A stretch of DNA of 51,946 bases, taken from IMG/VR virus record IMGVR_UViG_3300008952_000073, positions 1-51,946 of that record; one strand, 5' to 3'. Every line of letters starts with the position of its first letter. Positions within the stretch are counted from its first letter, which is position 1. The DNA is from a virus. The notes beneath the pieces are model-generated. The model was not told where the DNA came from. It saw only the letters and a list, made by a program, of their open reading frames with translations, and ran no database searches. The position numbers were made by a program, and so were the translations under genes. Below are positions 40,567 to 49,803 of this stretch, one piece after another.

Positions 40567-40940
40567 TTTCCCTTTATAAGCTTTTGGAGTTCTGCCGTGG
40601 ACCCGACAAAGAGTGCATTGGTCACATTCTTAGGTCCAGAGGATTCTCTCACCTTTTTCTTGGTTGTTTGTAGATTGACCAACTTCTCAGTATTCTCTGC
40701 GTTGGTCTTCAACAACTGTCCTGCGACCTCGTAGGCTCTAGGATGGTCAGTCTCTTTTGCAACCTGAAGAATTCCATCAAGTGCATCCTGACCTCGTTCT
40801 ATTATATGATAAAGATTTTCCCGACTATATTTGAAGTCATCGTTGTCTTCATCCGTAGTCTGTACCCTTGGGATTGCAGGGACAGTTGTGGTGGCTACTG
40901 CCTTTTCTGCAATACCCAAGAGTTCATCAATTTTTTCCAT
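40563..40940 (-). CDS. 16: Terminase small subunit gp16
   Basis: 125 residues (T4: 164). Regulates gp17. The central helices YSRENLYHIIERGQDALDGILQVAKET and HPRAYEVAGQLLKTNAENTEKLVNLQ match T4 gp16 (HPRAYEVAGQLIKN). Overlaps the 83-residue gene by 4 bases. Confidence 0.93.
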   Translation of the reverse strand: MEKIDELLGIAEKAVATTTVPAIPRVQTTDEDNDDFKYSRENLYHIIERGQDALDGILQVAKETDHPRAYEVAGQLLKTNAENTEKLVNLQTTKKKVRESSGPKNVTNALFVGSTAELQKLIKGK

Positions 40941-40944
40941 ACCA

Positions 40945-42762
40945 TTATGATGTTATCTGCGACCAATCAATAAATAAAGATGCAAGAAGTTTATTCAAAC
41001 CACCACCTCCAGCTTGAGTCCAATTTCCAGTTCTGGCAATAGGAATTGCTTTAATGTGTCTAATAGTATCTAACCCACCCCCAAGAGTAGGAGTTGTTGC
41101 TCCAGTTCCATTTACACCATGTTCTGTATTATTAGACCCTATATTAGTTGCATATTGTCCTGTTACTTTCCAATCATCTAATACAAGTAAATATACTGAT
41201 TCTTTATCTGCAGCTGAAGCAGGAGTAAATACTTGATTTGTATAATTACCTCCATCTCCAAAACCTAAATTATGATACTTACTTGAATTTGTACCTGTAA
41301 ATCCATTTTTAACATGAACATATCCAACTACCAGAACAGTATGTCCTATTGTTGAGGTTGGTGAACTTGCATCATAATTCGGAGAACCTTCTCCATTAGG
41401 AGAAGCATCACTACCGGCATATGCACCATTTGCACTTGCCCACTCATAAAATGAAATTGGAAAATTTGTTAATTGTATATTACCACTTGCATCCGTTCCC
41501 ATTGTTTCTGGTGCAAGTGGAGCTATTGTTGTAGTAGTTCCTGCCTTGTCATATTGATATCTCTTTAAATCCCAATGAGCCCATGATGCAATAAATGGTC
41601 TATTTGCATCTAATTCTGCTTTAATATTACTCCATGCAGTTGTTGGTGAACCCTCTAACCAACCCTTTGAAGCTGCACCAGTTCCTGCTGGGGGAGAAGT
41701 CCAAACAGAAGTATCTTGATTCCATGCAAGACCCATCGCAGAATCTAATGATGCAGAAGTATATCCAGCCTTAAGCATAAATTGTTTAAACCCAATATAA
41801 AAATCTGCAATAGGTGTACCTGTAAATGCAGTCCCAGCCGTACCATCAGTCGCAACTGTTGATAAAGTTGCATCCTTGGCTCCCCCATTGTTGGTATTCA
41901 AATACCAACCAATATCAGTCAAAGAACCACTTGCGGTATTATATGCATATGTTGAATTTGCACCAGAACTATCTGCTCGTCCAGTATTTTGAAACTGATG
42001 ACTATGCCAAGTATTTGTACCTATTGCAGTTGTCAAAGGCCATATAGAAACACTAGAAAAAGAACCAGATTTTTTCGCTTTAAAATAACCAACCCAATTT
42101 GCCATTGCAGTTGGGACACACCATGCATCAGCCTCTGCACCATTCACATTACCAGACTGGCCATCAGCTTGAGAACTAGGATCTATCCACCAAGCAGGCA
42201 TAGTATCTATCAATTTTGTATCTAAATATCCACCAAATTCTGTACTCAAATTTGAAGAAGAAAGCCTCAATCTTGCATTATTGTGTATATGAGCTCCAGT
42301 TCCTCCCAAAGTAGAATTCCATCGTTGATTTGTAGAATCATACATGAATTTAACTTCACCAAATCTACCCCCACGATTTTTAATAAGTATGGATTTTTGA
42401 TTATCAAAATATTGACTAGTTTCATTTCCGTCTGGCCATTTTGGATTAGGATTGGCACTACTTGGATTAACTGTCTGATTATCTATATTATGACTAGCAG
42501 TAATCGCAATTTCATTTGTTTTACTAGTCTGATTTCCAATATCCTTCATAACAACTTCATCTCCATCTACAGGATTAGCAGGAAGTGCAATATGAACACC
42601 CAATTTATGTTGATCCGTTCCTGTTACTCCTTTTATTGTAGAATCAGTCCTAACCAAAATTGTTTCATTTGATTCTGTATCGGTATATCTATCTCCTGTG
42701 AGTTTAACTCTCTTTTCGGTATGATAGTCAACCTTATAATTTTTATATGCTGAATGTGACAT
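40945..42762 (-). CDS. Virion/fibre protein with C39-like cysteine peptidase domain
   Basis: 605 residues. The first 150 residues look like a fibre domain (LPANPVDGDEVVMKDIGNQTS). From about 205 the sequence has a papain-like peptidase pattern: AWCVPTAMANW (Cys215), IKAELDANRPFIASW, TIGHTVLVVGYV (His474) and LLVLDDW (Asp529/530), the Cys-His-Asp order of C39/papain-like domains with a long insert. It may cut a host surface or a fibre chaperone, or be a binding domain. Located between gp16 and the cupredoxin-bearing protein, expressed late. Confidence 0.75.
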   Translation of the reverse strand: MSHSAYKNYKVDYHTEKRVKLTGDRYTDTESNETILVRTDSTIKGVTGTDQHKLGVHIALPANPVDGDEVVMKDIGNQTSKTNEIAITASHNIDNQTVNPSSANPNPKWPDGNETSQYFDNQKSILIKNRGGRFGEVKFMYDSTNQRWNSTLGGTGAHIHNNARLRLSSSNLSTEFGGYLDTKLIDTMPAWWIDPSSQADGQSGNVNGAEADAWCVPTAMANWVGYFKAKKSGSFSSVSIWPLTTAIGTNTWHSHQFQNTGRADSSGANSTYAYNTASGSLTDIGWYLNTNNGGAKDATLSTVATDGTAGTAFTGTPIADFYIGFKQFMLKAGYTSASLDSAMGLAWNQDTSVWTSPPAGTGAASKGWLEGSPTTAWSNIKAELDANRPFIASWAHWDLKRYQYDKAGTTTTIAPLAPETMGTDASGNIQLTNFPISFYEWASANGAYAGSDASPNGEGSPNYDASSPTSTIGHTVLVVGYVHVKNGFTGTNSSKYHNLGFGDGGNYTNQVFTPASAADKESVYLLVLDDWKVTGQYATNIGSNNTEHGVNGTGATTPTLGGGLDTIRHIKAIPIARTGNWTQAGGGGLNKLLASLFIDWSQITS

Positions 42763-42766
42763 ATTT

Positions 42767-44329
42767 TTATACCTCCATTAAGATCCATCCATTTGTTGCT
42801 TCATAATAAACTAACCCAAATCCAGCTCTATTAGTATTTACTGTCATATCAGCTGCATTTCCATTTATATTGGTTCCATTTCTTGCAACTGTCATTGCAT
42901 TAGTTGCTGTATTTCCAGACCCATCTATGATTCTTACCCAATTTCCAAATGATGGATTTGCAGGAAGAGTAATGGTTCTCGATGCGGCTGCAGAATCTAC
43001 TATAAGTCTCTCTCCATGAGATGCTGTTCGATTTCCTATAATAGCACACCATCCACCATGATCTGTCGTGTAAATAGGACATTTTTGAGAACTAGAACCT
43101 CCACCCATTCCTGCATGAGCAGTACAATAAATGAAAAGAATATCTGGTGCATCCTGTTTTACTTCTATCTCAGTGTATGCTCCAGCTGACCCTGGCGTAC
43201 CAGTTGTCGTTACACCACTAGTATATGCCGTTCCAGAATTCCAAGTTCCATCAGCCGTTGTTGAAAATGCAAGAATATGTGTACTGTTAGAAGAATTTGA
43301 CTGATCAAACCTATATTTTGTTCCCTTTTGTAGATGTAAAACATTTCGTACATGAGTATTAGATTTAATTGCAGTTCCGTCTATTACAAATACATTTTGA
43401 GAACCAGAGCCATCATCTGCAACTGTAACTGACATCGTTACATAATTAACTTGTACTGCTGAATCTGTATAAGCCTTTACAGCAGCTGATGTTGGAATTG
43501 TTGTATCATTATTGTTTGATGCAATGGTTTCAGATTGTGTTACTAGAGTTCCAGCTGCAATTTCTGAAGTCGTGACTGCAAGACTAAGTTTTGTTTGTGC
43601 AATCGCAGCTGAGGCCTTAATATTTGCATCCTCAATATTTGTTATACTATTTCCAGTACCATCTGCATCAATTGTTTTGTTGGTAAGAGTGTCTGTTGTT
43701 GCTTTACCTATCAGAGTATCCGTTGCAGCAGGCATTGTCAAAGTATTACTACCTGACTGTTTTAGTGATACTATAACTGGAGTTGTCAGAGTCTTATTTT
43801 CAAGTGTCTGAGTTCCTGCTAAAGAAACTTCTGCATTAATAGTAACAGTATCGGTTCCCGATGCAGTGGTTGTAGTAATACCTGTTCCTCCTGCAACTGT
43901 AAGAGTATTACCATCTGTAATACTTTGTCCAGACCCAGCTTGACCAGCAAGTGTAAAGGATGACATATTTCCTCCACCAGAAACACCAACAGTATTTCCA
44001 TTCCAATATAAAGTCCCACCCACATTATAAAGTTTATTCGTTGTGGTGCCTGGTGCAGAACCAGCCCCGACTAATAGTTCATTTCCTCTCAGATTGATTG
44101 CACCTGTATTAGTAATGTTAATATCACCAGATGTGGTTCTGTTTACAAACTTAGTTCCGTCTGCAACTAGTATATCCCCTGAAGTATTCGCATTAGAGAG
44201 ATCTGTACCATCTCCAAATTCTGCATAAATTTCGTTAAAATTTGCGTTGATTTTGGTTCCACCAGATCTTAGGGTATCTCCTGTACCATCATTTGCTGAG
44301 GAACCTAATCCTACTGTTTGTTTTGCCAT
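42767..44329 (-). CDS. Fibre-type protein with cupredoxin-like domain
   Basis: 520 residues. The N-terminal TVGLGSSANDGTGDTLRSGG and FNEIYAEFGDG pattern is common in fibre and baseplate proteins of marine phages; the middle has repeat-like strands (TLENKTLTTP, DTLTNKTID). Residues about 297-412 form a cupredoxin-like domain with His351, Cys402, His405 and Met408 (HILAF, YCTAHAGM), the ligand order of a type 1 copper site. The C-terminus (GLVYYEATNGWILMEV) is a common fibre tip. Copper binding is inferred. Confidence 0.75.
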   Translation of the reverse strand: MAKQTVGLGSSANDGTGDTLRSGGTKINANFNEIYAEFGDGTDLSNANTSGDILVADGTKFVNRTTSGDINITNTGAINLRGNELLVGAGSAPGTTTNKLYNVGGTLYWNGNTVGVSGGGNMSSFTLAGQAGSGQSITDGNTLTVAGGTGITTTTASGTDTVTINAEVSLAGTQTLENKTLTTPVIVSLKQSGSNTLTMPAATDTLIGKATTDTLTNKTIDADGTGNSITNIEDANIKASAAIAQTKLSLAVTTSEIAAGTLVTQSETIASNNNDTTIPTSAAVKAYTDSAVQVNYVTMSVTVADDGSGSQNVFVIDGTAIKSNTHVRNVLHLQKGTKYRFDQSNSSNSTHILAFSTTADGTWNSGTAYTSGVTTTGTPGSAGAYTEIEVKQDAPDILFIYCTAHAGMGGGSSSQKCPIYTTDHGGWCAIIGNRTASHGERLIVDSAAASRTITLPANPSFGNWVRIIDGSGNTATNAMTVARNGTNINGNAADMTVNTNRAGFGLVYYEATNGWILMEV

Positions 44330-44336
44330 AGTTTAC

Positions 44337-45134
44337 CTATTCGTCTTGCCCCGTTTCTGGGTTAAATGTTTTTGCATCCGTAAAGAATGAACTCGTTTCA
44401 TTAAATCCAAAATCATCATCAAAATCAGAAGTAACAGGATCGGGTGTAACTGTATATCTCTGTTCCCTTTTAGGTGCAGCTGATGAGGAATCTGCAAATT
44501 GATCAACCTGAACTTTAGTGACAACCTGACCAGAGATTACAGGACCATACAAATAAGCCTTTGCAGTAAAAGATAGAGTATAGATAATCGCTCGTCTTTC
44601 TGTAAATTCTCCTTCGTAATTATCCTCATAAGAAATTCCTGTCAATATAATAGGAACATCTCTCTTATTACTCATTTGAACAATGTCGTTGATAGTGATC
44701 GTATATTCTGGTTGAAAATACGGAAGTATTTGCTCAACGATTTGCAATGCATCATCACTGTTCTTTGACATTGCATAAAGTTCAAAATCAATATTATAAG
44801 GAACAGGCATATATTGAGTGTCCACCTTATTCCCAGATGATCCAGGCTTTTTGACCTTCTGTATCTTATTCAATTTCCTTACTGGATCGTATGAAATTGC
44901 ACCAATCTCAAATCCAATTCTAGGAAGTGTTATTGCAACCGATTTTGCAATATTTGGATCTTCTCGCAAACGAACCAGAAATTTCTGTTTGGGTCCGAAA
45001 GCCAAAGGAACCTTCATAGATTGTTGTACGTTACCAGAACTATCTTTTCTCGTAATATGAATATTATTAAAAAGTGTTCCAAATCCAATAACAACCTTTC
45101 TGACTGTCTCATGGTAGAATGTATTTCCAAGCAT
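44337..45134 (-). CDS. 15: Tail sheath stabiliser gp15
   Basis: 265 residues (T4: 272). Caps the tail for joining to the head. Typical: FYHETVRKVVIGFGTLFNNI, ITLPRIGFEIGAISYDP, QIVEQILPYFQPEYTITIN, RRAIIYTLSFTAKAYLYGP. Overlaps the gp14 stop at one base. Confidence 0.94.
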   Translation of the reverse strand: MLGNTFYHETVRKVVIGFGTLFNNIHITRKDSSGNVQQSMKVPLAFGPKQKFLVRLREDPNIAKSVAITLPRIGFEIGAISYDPVRKLNKIQKVKKPGSSGNKVDTQYMPVPYNIDFELYAMSKNSDDALQIVEQILPYFQPEYTITINDIVQMSNKRDVPIILTGISYEDNYEGEFTERRAIIYTLSFTAKAYLYGPVISGQVVTKVQVDQFADSSSAAPKREQRYTVTPDPVTSDFDDDFGFNETSSFFTDAKTFNPETGQDE

Positions 45135-45874
45135 TATGTTACCTCACCAAAGGGGTTAATTTCTGTAAAATCAAGTATCGAATCACCTTGTGTTTCAAAG
45201 AAAATGTTATCAGCTGATGGATCTATCGTATCAATTAAGAGTTCTTCTTGAACGATAAAATCACCATCCTCTGTTATTAAATAGTTAGTTCCAGAATCCG
45301 TACCCGATTCTAAAACAAACTGATATCCCAATGCATCTAATGTTTCTGATGTTTCTATTGCATCAATCGCAGAGATACCAGTTGCAAATCCTTCACTACT
45401 GTATTCAAAGGTTCTGCACCTCATCTTGAATACAGGAAGGTTGTTTATCTGATAAAATGGATCATCATGATCCACAAAGGAAATTTCAAAGAGTTTCTTA
45501 GCCTTAGGAAAATAGATCAGATCCCCTTCATTCGGGCGTGTACTGACTATAAGATTTTGATCAGTACTAATTAACTGTTCAAACCTTCTCTTTGAAACTA
45601 CCCATGTCGCTTCGTCCTGCATATCCAGACCGAAACGTGTCATCATTTCTTTCTGTCCCTCAAATCCTTCAATGTTATCTAGATACATCTCTATGATATA
45701 TGCATCATTGAAAGAAGATAACCTATCTTCACCAAACAGAGTGTCTTCGTTTACCAGCTTTCTAGGAAGATAATAAACATCATGACCAAAAGCTCTGAGT
45801 TGCTCAATGATAAGATTTTCGTATAGCCTCTGTTCAGCAGTTGTTCCAGAATCGAAATATACATTTGTTGGCAT
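45134..45874 (-). CDS. 14: Neck protein gp14
   Basis: 246 residues (T4: 256). Head-completion protein of the neck. Typical: EQRLYENLIIEQLRAFGHDVYYLPR, DAYIIEMYLDNIEGFEGQKE, LIYFPKAKKLFEISFVDHDDPFYQ in parts. Next to gp13 and gp15 as in T4. Confidence 0.94.
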   Translation of the reverse strand: MPTNVYFDSGTTAEQRLYENLIIEQLRAFGHDVYYLPRKLVNEDTLFGEDRLSSFNDAYIIEMYLDNIEGFEGQKEMMTRFGLDMQDEATWVVSKRRFEQLISTDQNLIVSTRPNEGDLIYFPKAKKLFEISFVDHDDPFYQINNLPVFKMRCRTFEYSSEGFATGISAIDAIETSETLDALGYQFVLESGTDSGTNYLITEDGDFIVQEELLIDTIDPSADNIFFETQGDSILDFTEINPFGEVT

Positions 45875-45875
45875 A

Positions 45876-46691
45876 TTATCCTATCATCATATCAGCAGGT
45901 AAACCAAATCCATTAAGCATTTGTTCTTCTAATAGCTTTATCTCCTCATCAGCCTGTTGATAAATTATTTCTCCGTTCATCTGGACTCCCCCTAACATTT
46001 GAACTCCTTGAAACTTGATCAAGTTGGCACCCCATTGTTTTTTGATAAGTGCCGTTGCATACTTCTTCAAGAACATATCATTATAAACATCTGTATATGT
46101 AGTTGGATCAAGTTTTCGATAACATTCAATTATAATATATTGATCTTCTTGAACGGCTGTCCAATCTTGATCTATATACAATCTATTTTGATGTACATTA
46201 TAACGAATAGGATGTTCACCTGTCAATAAATGATCTATAAGATCTAAATGTTCTTGCAACATCTGATAGTTAATCATAGATGTGCTAGTGAAGTCCCAAA
46301 GATCATTCAGTCTCATTTGATATTTCATATCAAACATAGGAACTGTAGAGCTATCCGTGAGAGGTAATACTCTAAGTATTGAAACAACTGATGTTGGAAT
46401 TGGAATCCATACTTTCTGTTCTTCCCAAGCGTATGCACCACCAGTATTATCTACTGTATCTGTAACATTTGCAGATGAATTTGTTTGAGATCTAGTCTTT
46501 TGAGTTGAAGTTATTTTATGTTTTAAGTAGACTCTCTCAACTCCATCCATGTGATACTCTGCAAAATATTGAAGAGCTTCATCTATTCTATCATCACATT
46601 GATCTGGATCAACATTGACCTCAATAACTGGTTTCCCTAGTGACCTGAGACAGTATTCTTTAAGTGTGTCTTTTGTTGTTGGTGTAGCCAT
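45876..46691 (-). CDS. 13: Neck protein gp13
   Basis: 271 residues (T4: 309). Head-completion protein. Typical: LKEYCLRSLGKPVIEVNVDPDQCDDRIDEALQYF in parts, VERVYLKHKIT, YIIIECYRKLDPTTYTDVYND, WGANLIKFQGVQMLGG. Four bases separate it from the fibre gene upstream. Confidence 0.94.
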   Translation of the reverse strand: MATPTTKDTLKEYCLRSLGKPVIEVNVDPDQCDDRIDEALQYFAEYHMDGVERVYLKHKITSTQKTRSQTNSSANVTDTVDNTGGAYAWEEQKVWIPIPTSVVSILRVLPLTDSSTVPMFDMKYQMRLNDLWDFTSTSMINYQMLQEHLDLIDHLLTGEHPIRYNVHQNRLYIDQDWTAVQEDQYIIIECYRKLDPTTYTDVYNDMFLKKYATALIKKQWGANLIKFQGVQMLGGVQMNGEIIYQQADEEIKLLEEQMLNGFGLPADMMIG

Positions 46692-46694
46692 ATT

Positions 46695-47585
46695 CTATCC
46701 TAATGCGATTGCGAATGCTGATGCCTGGGCACTGACATGAGTTTTTACTGCGGCCTCTGTGACCAATTTTGTTTCACTTGCAGATGCAGATGTAAATGCA
46801 GAGGTTGCTCCGGCCGCATCAACCAAAACTCCATCTATTACTTGTCCTGAATCAAATTGCAAATTTCCTGAAAGTCCTAAATTTGTAACCCCTGTGAGTG
46901 TCCCTGCAATTGCAAGGTTTCCAGTTGATGTTATATTTCCTGCTTTAATGTCAGCTTGTGCAGATACATTTATATTTCCAGAAACCACTCCTGTATCTGT
47001 AGTAGTTATAAAATTAAAAAGATCCTCACTCTCATCCCATATAAACGCAACATTAGTACTAGAACCTCTTTCTGTAACGAATCCAGAATCAAAAGTACTT
47101 GCGACACCAGATCCTACTCCTGTATTTAATGCCAAAATAGGATCTTCAGTTGCAATCTTAACTGTCTCTGTGAAATTACCTTGGACTGTCAAGTTACCTG
47201 AGAGAGTCATATCTCCTGTAACTGCAAGAGTAGCTCCATCAAATGTTAAATTTGAACTATCCTCAAGTTCCCCTGCCGTTCCTGCGACCACCACCCGATT
47301 GTCTGTCAGATCTGAAACCTTTGCAGATGCAAGTGTCGCAGCTGTTGAGATATTTACATTCGGTGTAGTCAGAGTATTTGTAGAACCATCAAAAGTAAGA
47401 TCTGCCTCCACTGACATTGCAGTGGTTCCATTACCTGTGAGTATCTTATTTGCAGTGATAGTTGCTAGTCCAGTTCCTCCATGAACGACTCCAATAGTAT
47501 CACCCGCTGATGATTGTAGTTCTGCAAGACCTGTTACATTTCCAGATCCGTCAAATAGTCCTTTTAGTGGAGTTTTATCTGCCAT
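46695..47585 (-). CDS. Fibre-type structural protein
   Basis: 296 residues, rich in Thr, Ser, Gly and Ala with a repeating strand pattern (NLTFDGATLAVTGDMTLSG, NLTVQGNF, ITSTGNLAIAGTLTG). Composition and repeats are those of trimeric beta-helical tail fibres. No receptor-binding domain recognised. First of the fibre block read after gp13 in reverse order. Confidence 0.7.
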   Translation of the reverse strand: MADKTPLKGLFDGSGNVTGLAELQSSAGDTIGVVHGGTGLATITANKILTGNGTTAMSVEADLTFDGSTNTLTTPNVNISTAATLASAKVSDLTDNRVVVAGTAGELEDSSNLTFDGATLAVTGDMTLSGNLTVQGNFTETVKIATEDPILALNTGVGSGVASTFDSGFVTERGSSTNVAFIWDESEDLFNFITTTDTGVVSGNINVSAQADIKAGNITSTGNLAIAGTLTGVTNLGLSGNLQFDSGQVIDGVLVDAAGATSAFTSASASETKLVTEAAVKTHVSAQASAFAIALG

Positions 47586-47593
47586 AACTTATC

Positions 47594-47992
47594 TTAATTA
47601 GGTACACCTGTGTTTCCACCATCATCATCCCATGTAATACCATGAGAATGAGTATGAACTTGATGATTAGCTTTCGATATAAAGTGTCCTTGAAATAATG
47701 AAAATAACATCATTTGTTGGAATATATTATATGTAGTTAATGTTCCATCTGCTTTGGTAAAGTTCATCTTGAACCCTGTCACCGATATACCCTGTAAGGC
47801 TCCACCAGCAGTAGTGAAATCCAAAGTAGCAGCAACATCTTCACCACCTATTTTTTGTGCAATTCCATTAGAATCCCCAACCCACATTTTAAGGTCAGCA
47901 AGATTAATTCCTATTTCACCTGTAGCTAAATCACCATTAGCAGGAGTATCCCCTGAAGTTGTACTACGTTTATGTCGTATAGCTACTGCCAT
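47594..47992 (-). CDS. Short fibre-type protein
   Basis: 132 residues. Starts IRHKRSTTSGDTPANGDLATGEIGINLADLKMW in parts, the common fibre N-terminal signature (RxSxxxG..P...L..GE...N..D..l.). The C-terminus has a His-rich stretch (NHQVHTHSHGITWDDDGG) that could bind metal, like the HxH sites of T4 gp37. Overlaps the 600-residue gene by one base. Confidence 0.7.
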   Translation of the reverse strand: MAVAIRHKRSTTSGDTPANGDLATGEIGINLADLKMWVGDSNGIAQKIGGEDVAATLDFTTAGGALQGISVTGFKMNFTKADGTLTTYNIFQQMMLFSLFQGHFISKANHQVHTHSHGITWDDDGGNTGVPN

Positions 47993-49794
47993 TAGAATGA
48001 TCCACCATCAATGGTTGAAGTCCATTCAGGAGCTGTTGCACCACTATTCATTACCAAAAATTGACTTGCAGTTCCTTTTGCTAATGTTGCAATTGTAGTT
48101 GTTCCAGATGCATATACCATATCTCCAGCAGTAAACGATGCTAGTCCTGTTCCACCTGTTCCAACTGCAAGTGTTCCTGAGACTGCATTTGAATTTCCTA
48201 AAGGTAAAGATCCCCAAGTCGCTTCGTTTCCTACTGTTCCAGCAGAAAGAAGAATTTGATTTGCAGTTCCAGATGAATTTACATGAATTGCATTTGCATC
48301 AGCATCAATAGTAGTTCCCCCAACTACATTTATAGTATTTCCAGATTTTGTAAGACCAGTTCCAGCTGTAATTTGTCCTGCACCTGAAAATTGAGAAACT
48401 GGTAATTCTGTATTATTTGATAATGTTCCATCTGTTAATGTTGGAGTTCCATTATGTGTAAATACATAACCATTTTCTGCATTTGTTCCTTCTTCAACAA
48501 AAGTAAATGTTCCACCTGTAAACTCTGAGGTGGCATCACAATCAGTTGCCCTTGTTAATACAAAAGTAGCACTTCCAGAACCTACTGTAGTGACTGTATA
48601 GATACCATTTTGTCTTGCTTCTGCTTGATTTTTAACCAGAACTCTATCATTTGCAGTTAGAGTTACACTTTGTCCCATTCCAGCAGAAGAGTTAATAGAA
48701 CCATTTCCTGACCTTGTTAATGTTCCAGTTGATTGTGAATATGTAACTGTATCCAGAGCAGCTGTAGTTGCAATTCTAACAGAATCTTTAACATCTAATC
48801 CCGACTTAGTGGCATCAACATACGATTTAGTAGCAGCATCCTGTGCTTGAGTTGGATCTGTGACATTAATTATTTTTGAATTACTAGCATTGATAGCACC
48901 AGTTCCATTTGGGTCAAGAACAAGGTTTCCATCTGTATCTGTAGTACTAATTGTGTTTCCATTAATATCAACATTATCAACTGTGAGTTGTGTCACTCCT
49001 GCAATAGCTGTTGATGTTCCACCTAATGAAGTACTAGTAGAACCTATTGTAATTGCACTGAATGCTAATTTTGCATTTGCTATCGACCCTGCGAGTTGTG
49101 CATTTGTAACACCCAATACTTTTATAGTTACATCACCACCTGTAACTGAAAAATCATTTGACGAAAACGAAGCAGCTCCCTTTGCGGTTGTACTTGCATC
49201 ATCTATTGAAATTGAAATTGAGTCACCACTCACTAGTGTATCAATTGGGTCAGTACCATTAAAAGTAAGTGTATCACCTGTATCAAAAGAACTAGTAGTT
49301 CCTGAATCGGCTGCAAGATTGAAAGAAGAAGTTACAGTTGCCCATGACATAACCCCAGAACCATTGGTCTGAAGAAATTGATCTGTTGTTCCATCATCAA
49401 CTGGTAAAGTCAATGTAACATCTGATGTTAGTGCATTTGGTGCTTGTATTCTAACCCTTGAGGTTCCACCATCTCCCTCAAGAAAATCAACTTTACCAGC
49501 ACTACTTGTGACACCCACTTTAAGTTCATTTATTTGACCACTTGCATTTGCAATCAAAGCCGAACCATTAGTAAGAGTACCTGGCGCATGATCAAGCAAT
49601 TGTGTGAAATATTCACCACCAATAATATGAACTCCGTTTCCAGCTGCATTACCTATGTAAAGTCGTTGACCACCATTTGTTTGTGATGCAGTTCCATAGA
49701 CATACGCCAACTCTGCATTTGTTATATTAGAAGAGGTAGGTGCAGTATCAGAAGTTCCTGAACTTGGTCTTTTTATTTGAATTACTGTTGCCAT
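47992..49794 (-). CDS. Tail fibre-type protein with signature N-terminus
   Basis: 600 residues. The opening VIQIKRPSSGTSDTAPTSSNITNAELAYVYG in parts is the same fibre N-terminal signature. Repeats of strand motifs follow, with the segment KSGLDVKDSVRIATTAALDTVTYSQ and NDRVLVKNQAEARQNGIYTVTTVGSG, a module frequent in marine phage fibres. Function: fibre shaft or receptor contact. Confidence 0.75.
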   Translation of the reverse strand: MATVIQIKRPSSGTSDTAPTSSNITNAELAYVYGTASQTNGGQRLYIGNAAGNGVHIIGGEYFTQLLDHAPGTLTNGSALIANASGQINELKVGVTSSAGKVDFLEGDGGTSRVRIQAPNALTSDVTLTLPVDDGTTDQFLQTNGSGVMSWATVTSSFNLAADSGTTSSFDTGDTLTFNGTDPIDTLVSGDSISISIDDASTTAKGAASFSSNDFSVTGGDVTIKVLGVTNAQLAGSIANAKLAFSAITIGSTSTSLGGTSTAIAGVTQLTVDNVDINGNTISTTDTDGNLVLDPNGTGAINASNSKIINVTDPTQAQDAATKSYVDATKSGLDVKDSVRIATTAALDTVTYSQSTGTLTRSGNGSINSSAGMGQSVTLTANDRVLVKNQAEARQNGIYTVTTVGSGSATFVLTRATDCDATSEFTGGTFTFVEEGTNAENGYVFTHNGTPTLTDGTLSNNTELPVSQFSGAGQITAGTGLTKSGNTINVVGGTTIDADANAIHVNSSGTANQILLSAGTVGNEATWGSLPLGNSNAVSGTLAVGTGGTGLASFTAGDMVYASGTTTIATLAKGTASQFLVMNSGATAPEWTSTIDGGSF

Positions 49795-49803
49795 TGTTTA
49801 TCC

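Noticed and set aside
46759-47484. Long open plus-strand frame of 241 codons
   Set aside because: It is the complement of the fibre gene at 46695-47585. Thr/Ser/Gly/Ala-rich fibre genes leave long open frames on the other strand; no ribosome binding site or promoter supports it.
48860-49372. Plus-strand frame of 170 codons
   Set aside because: Shadow of the 600-residue fibre gene; no signals and low complexity.
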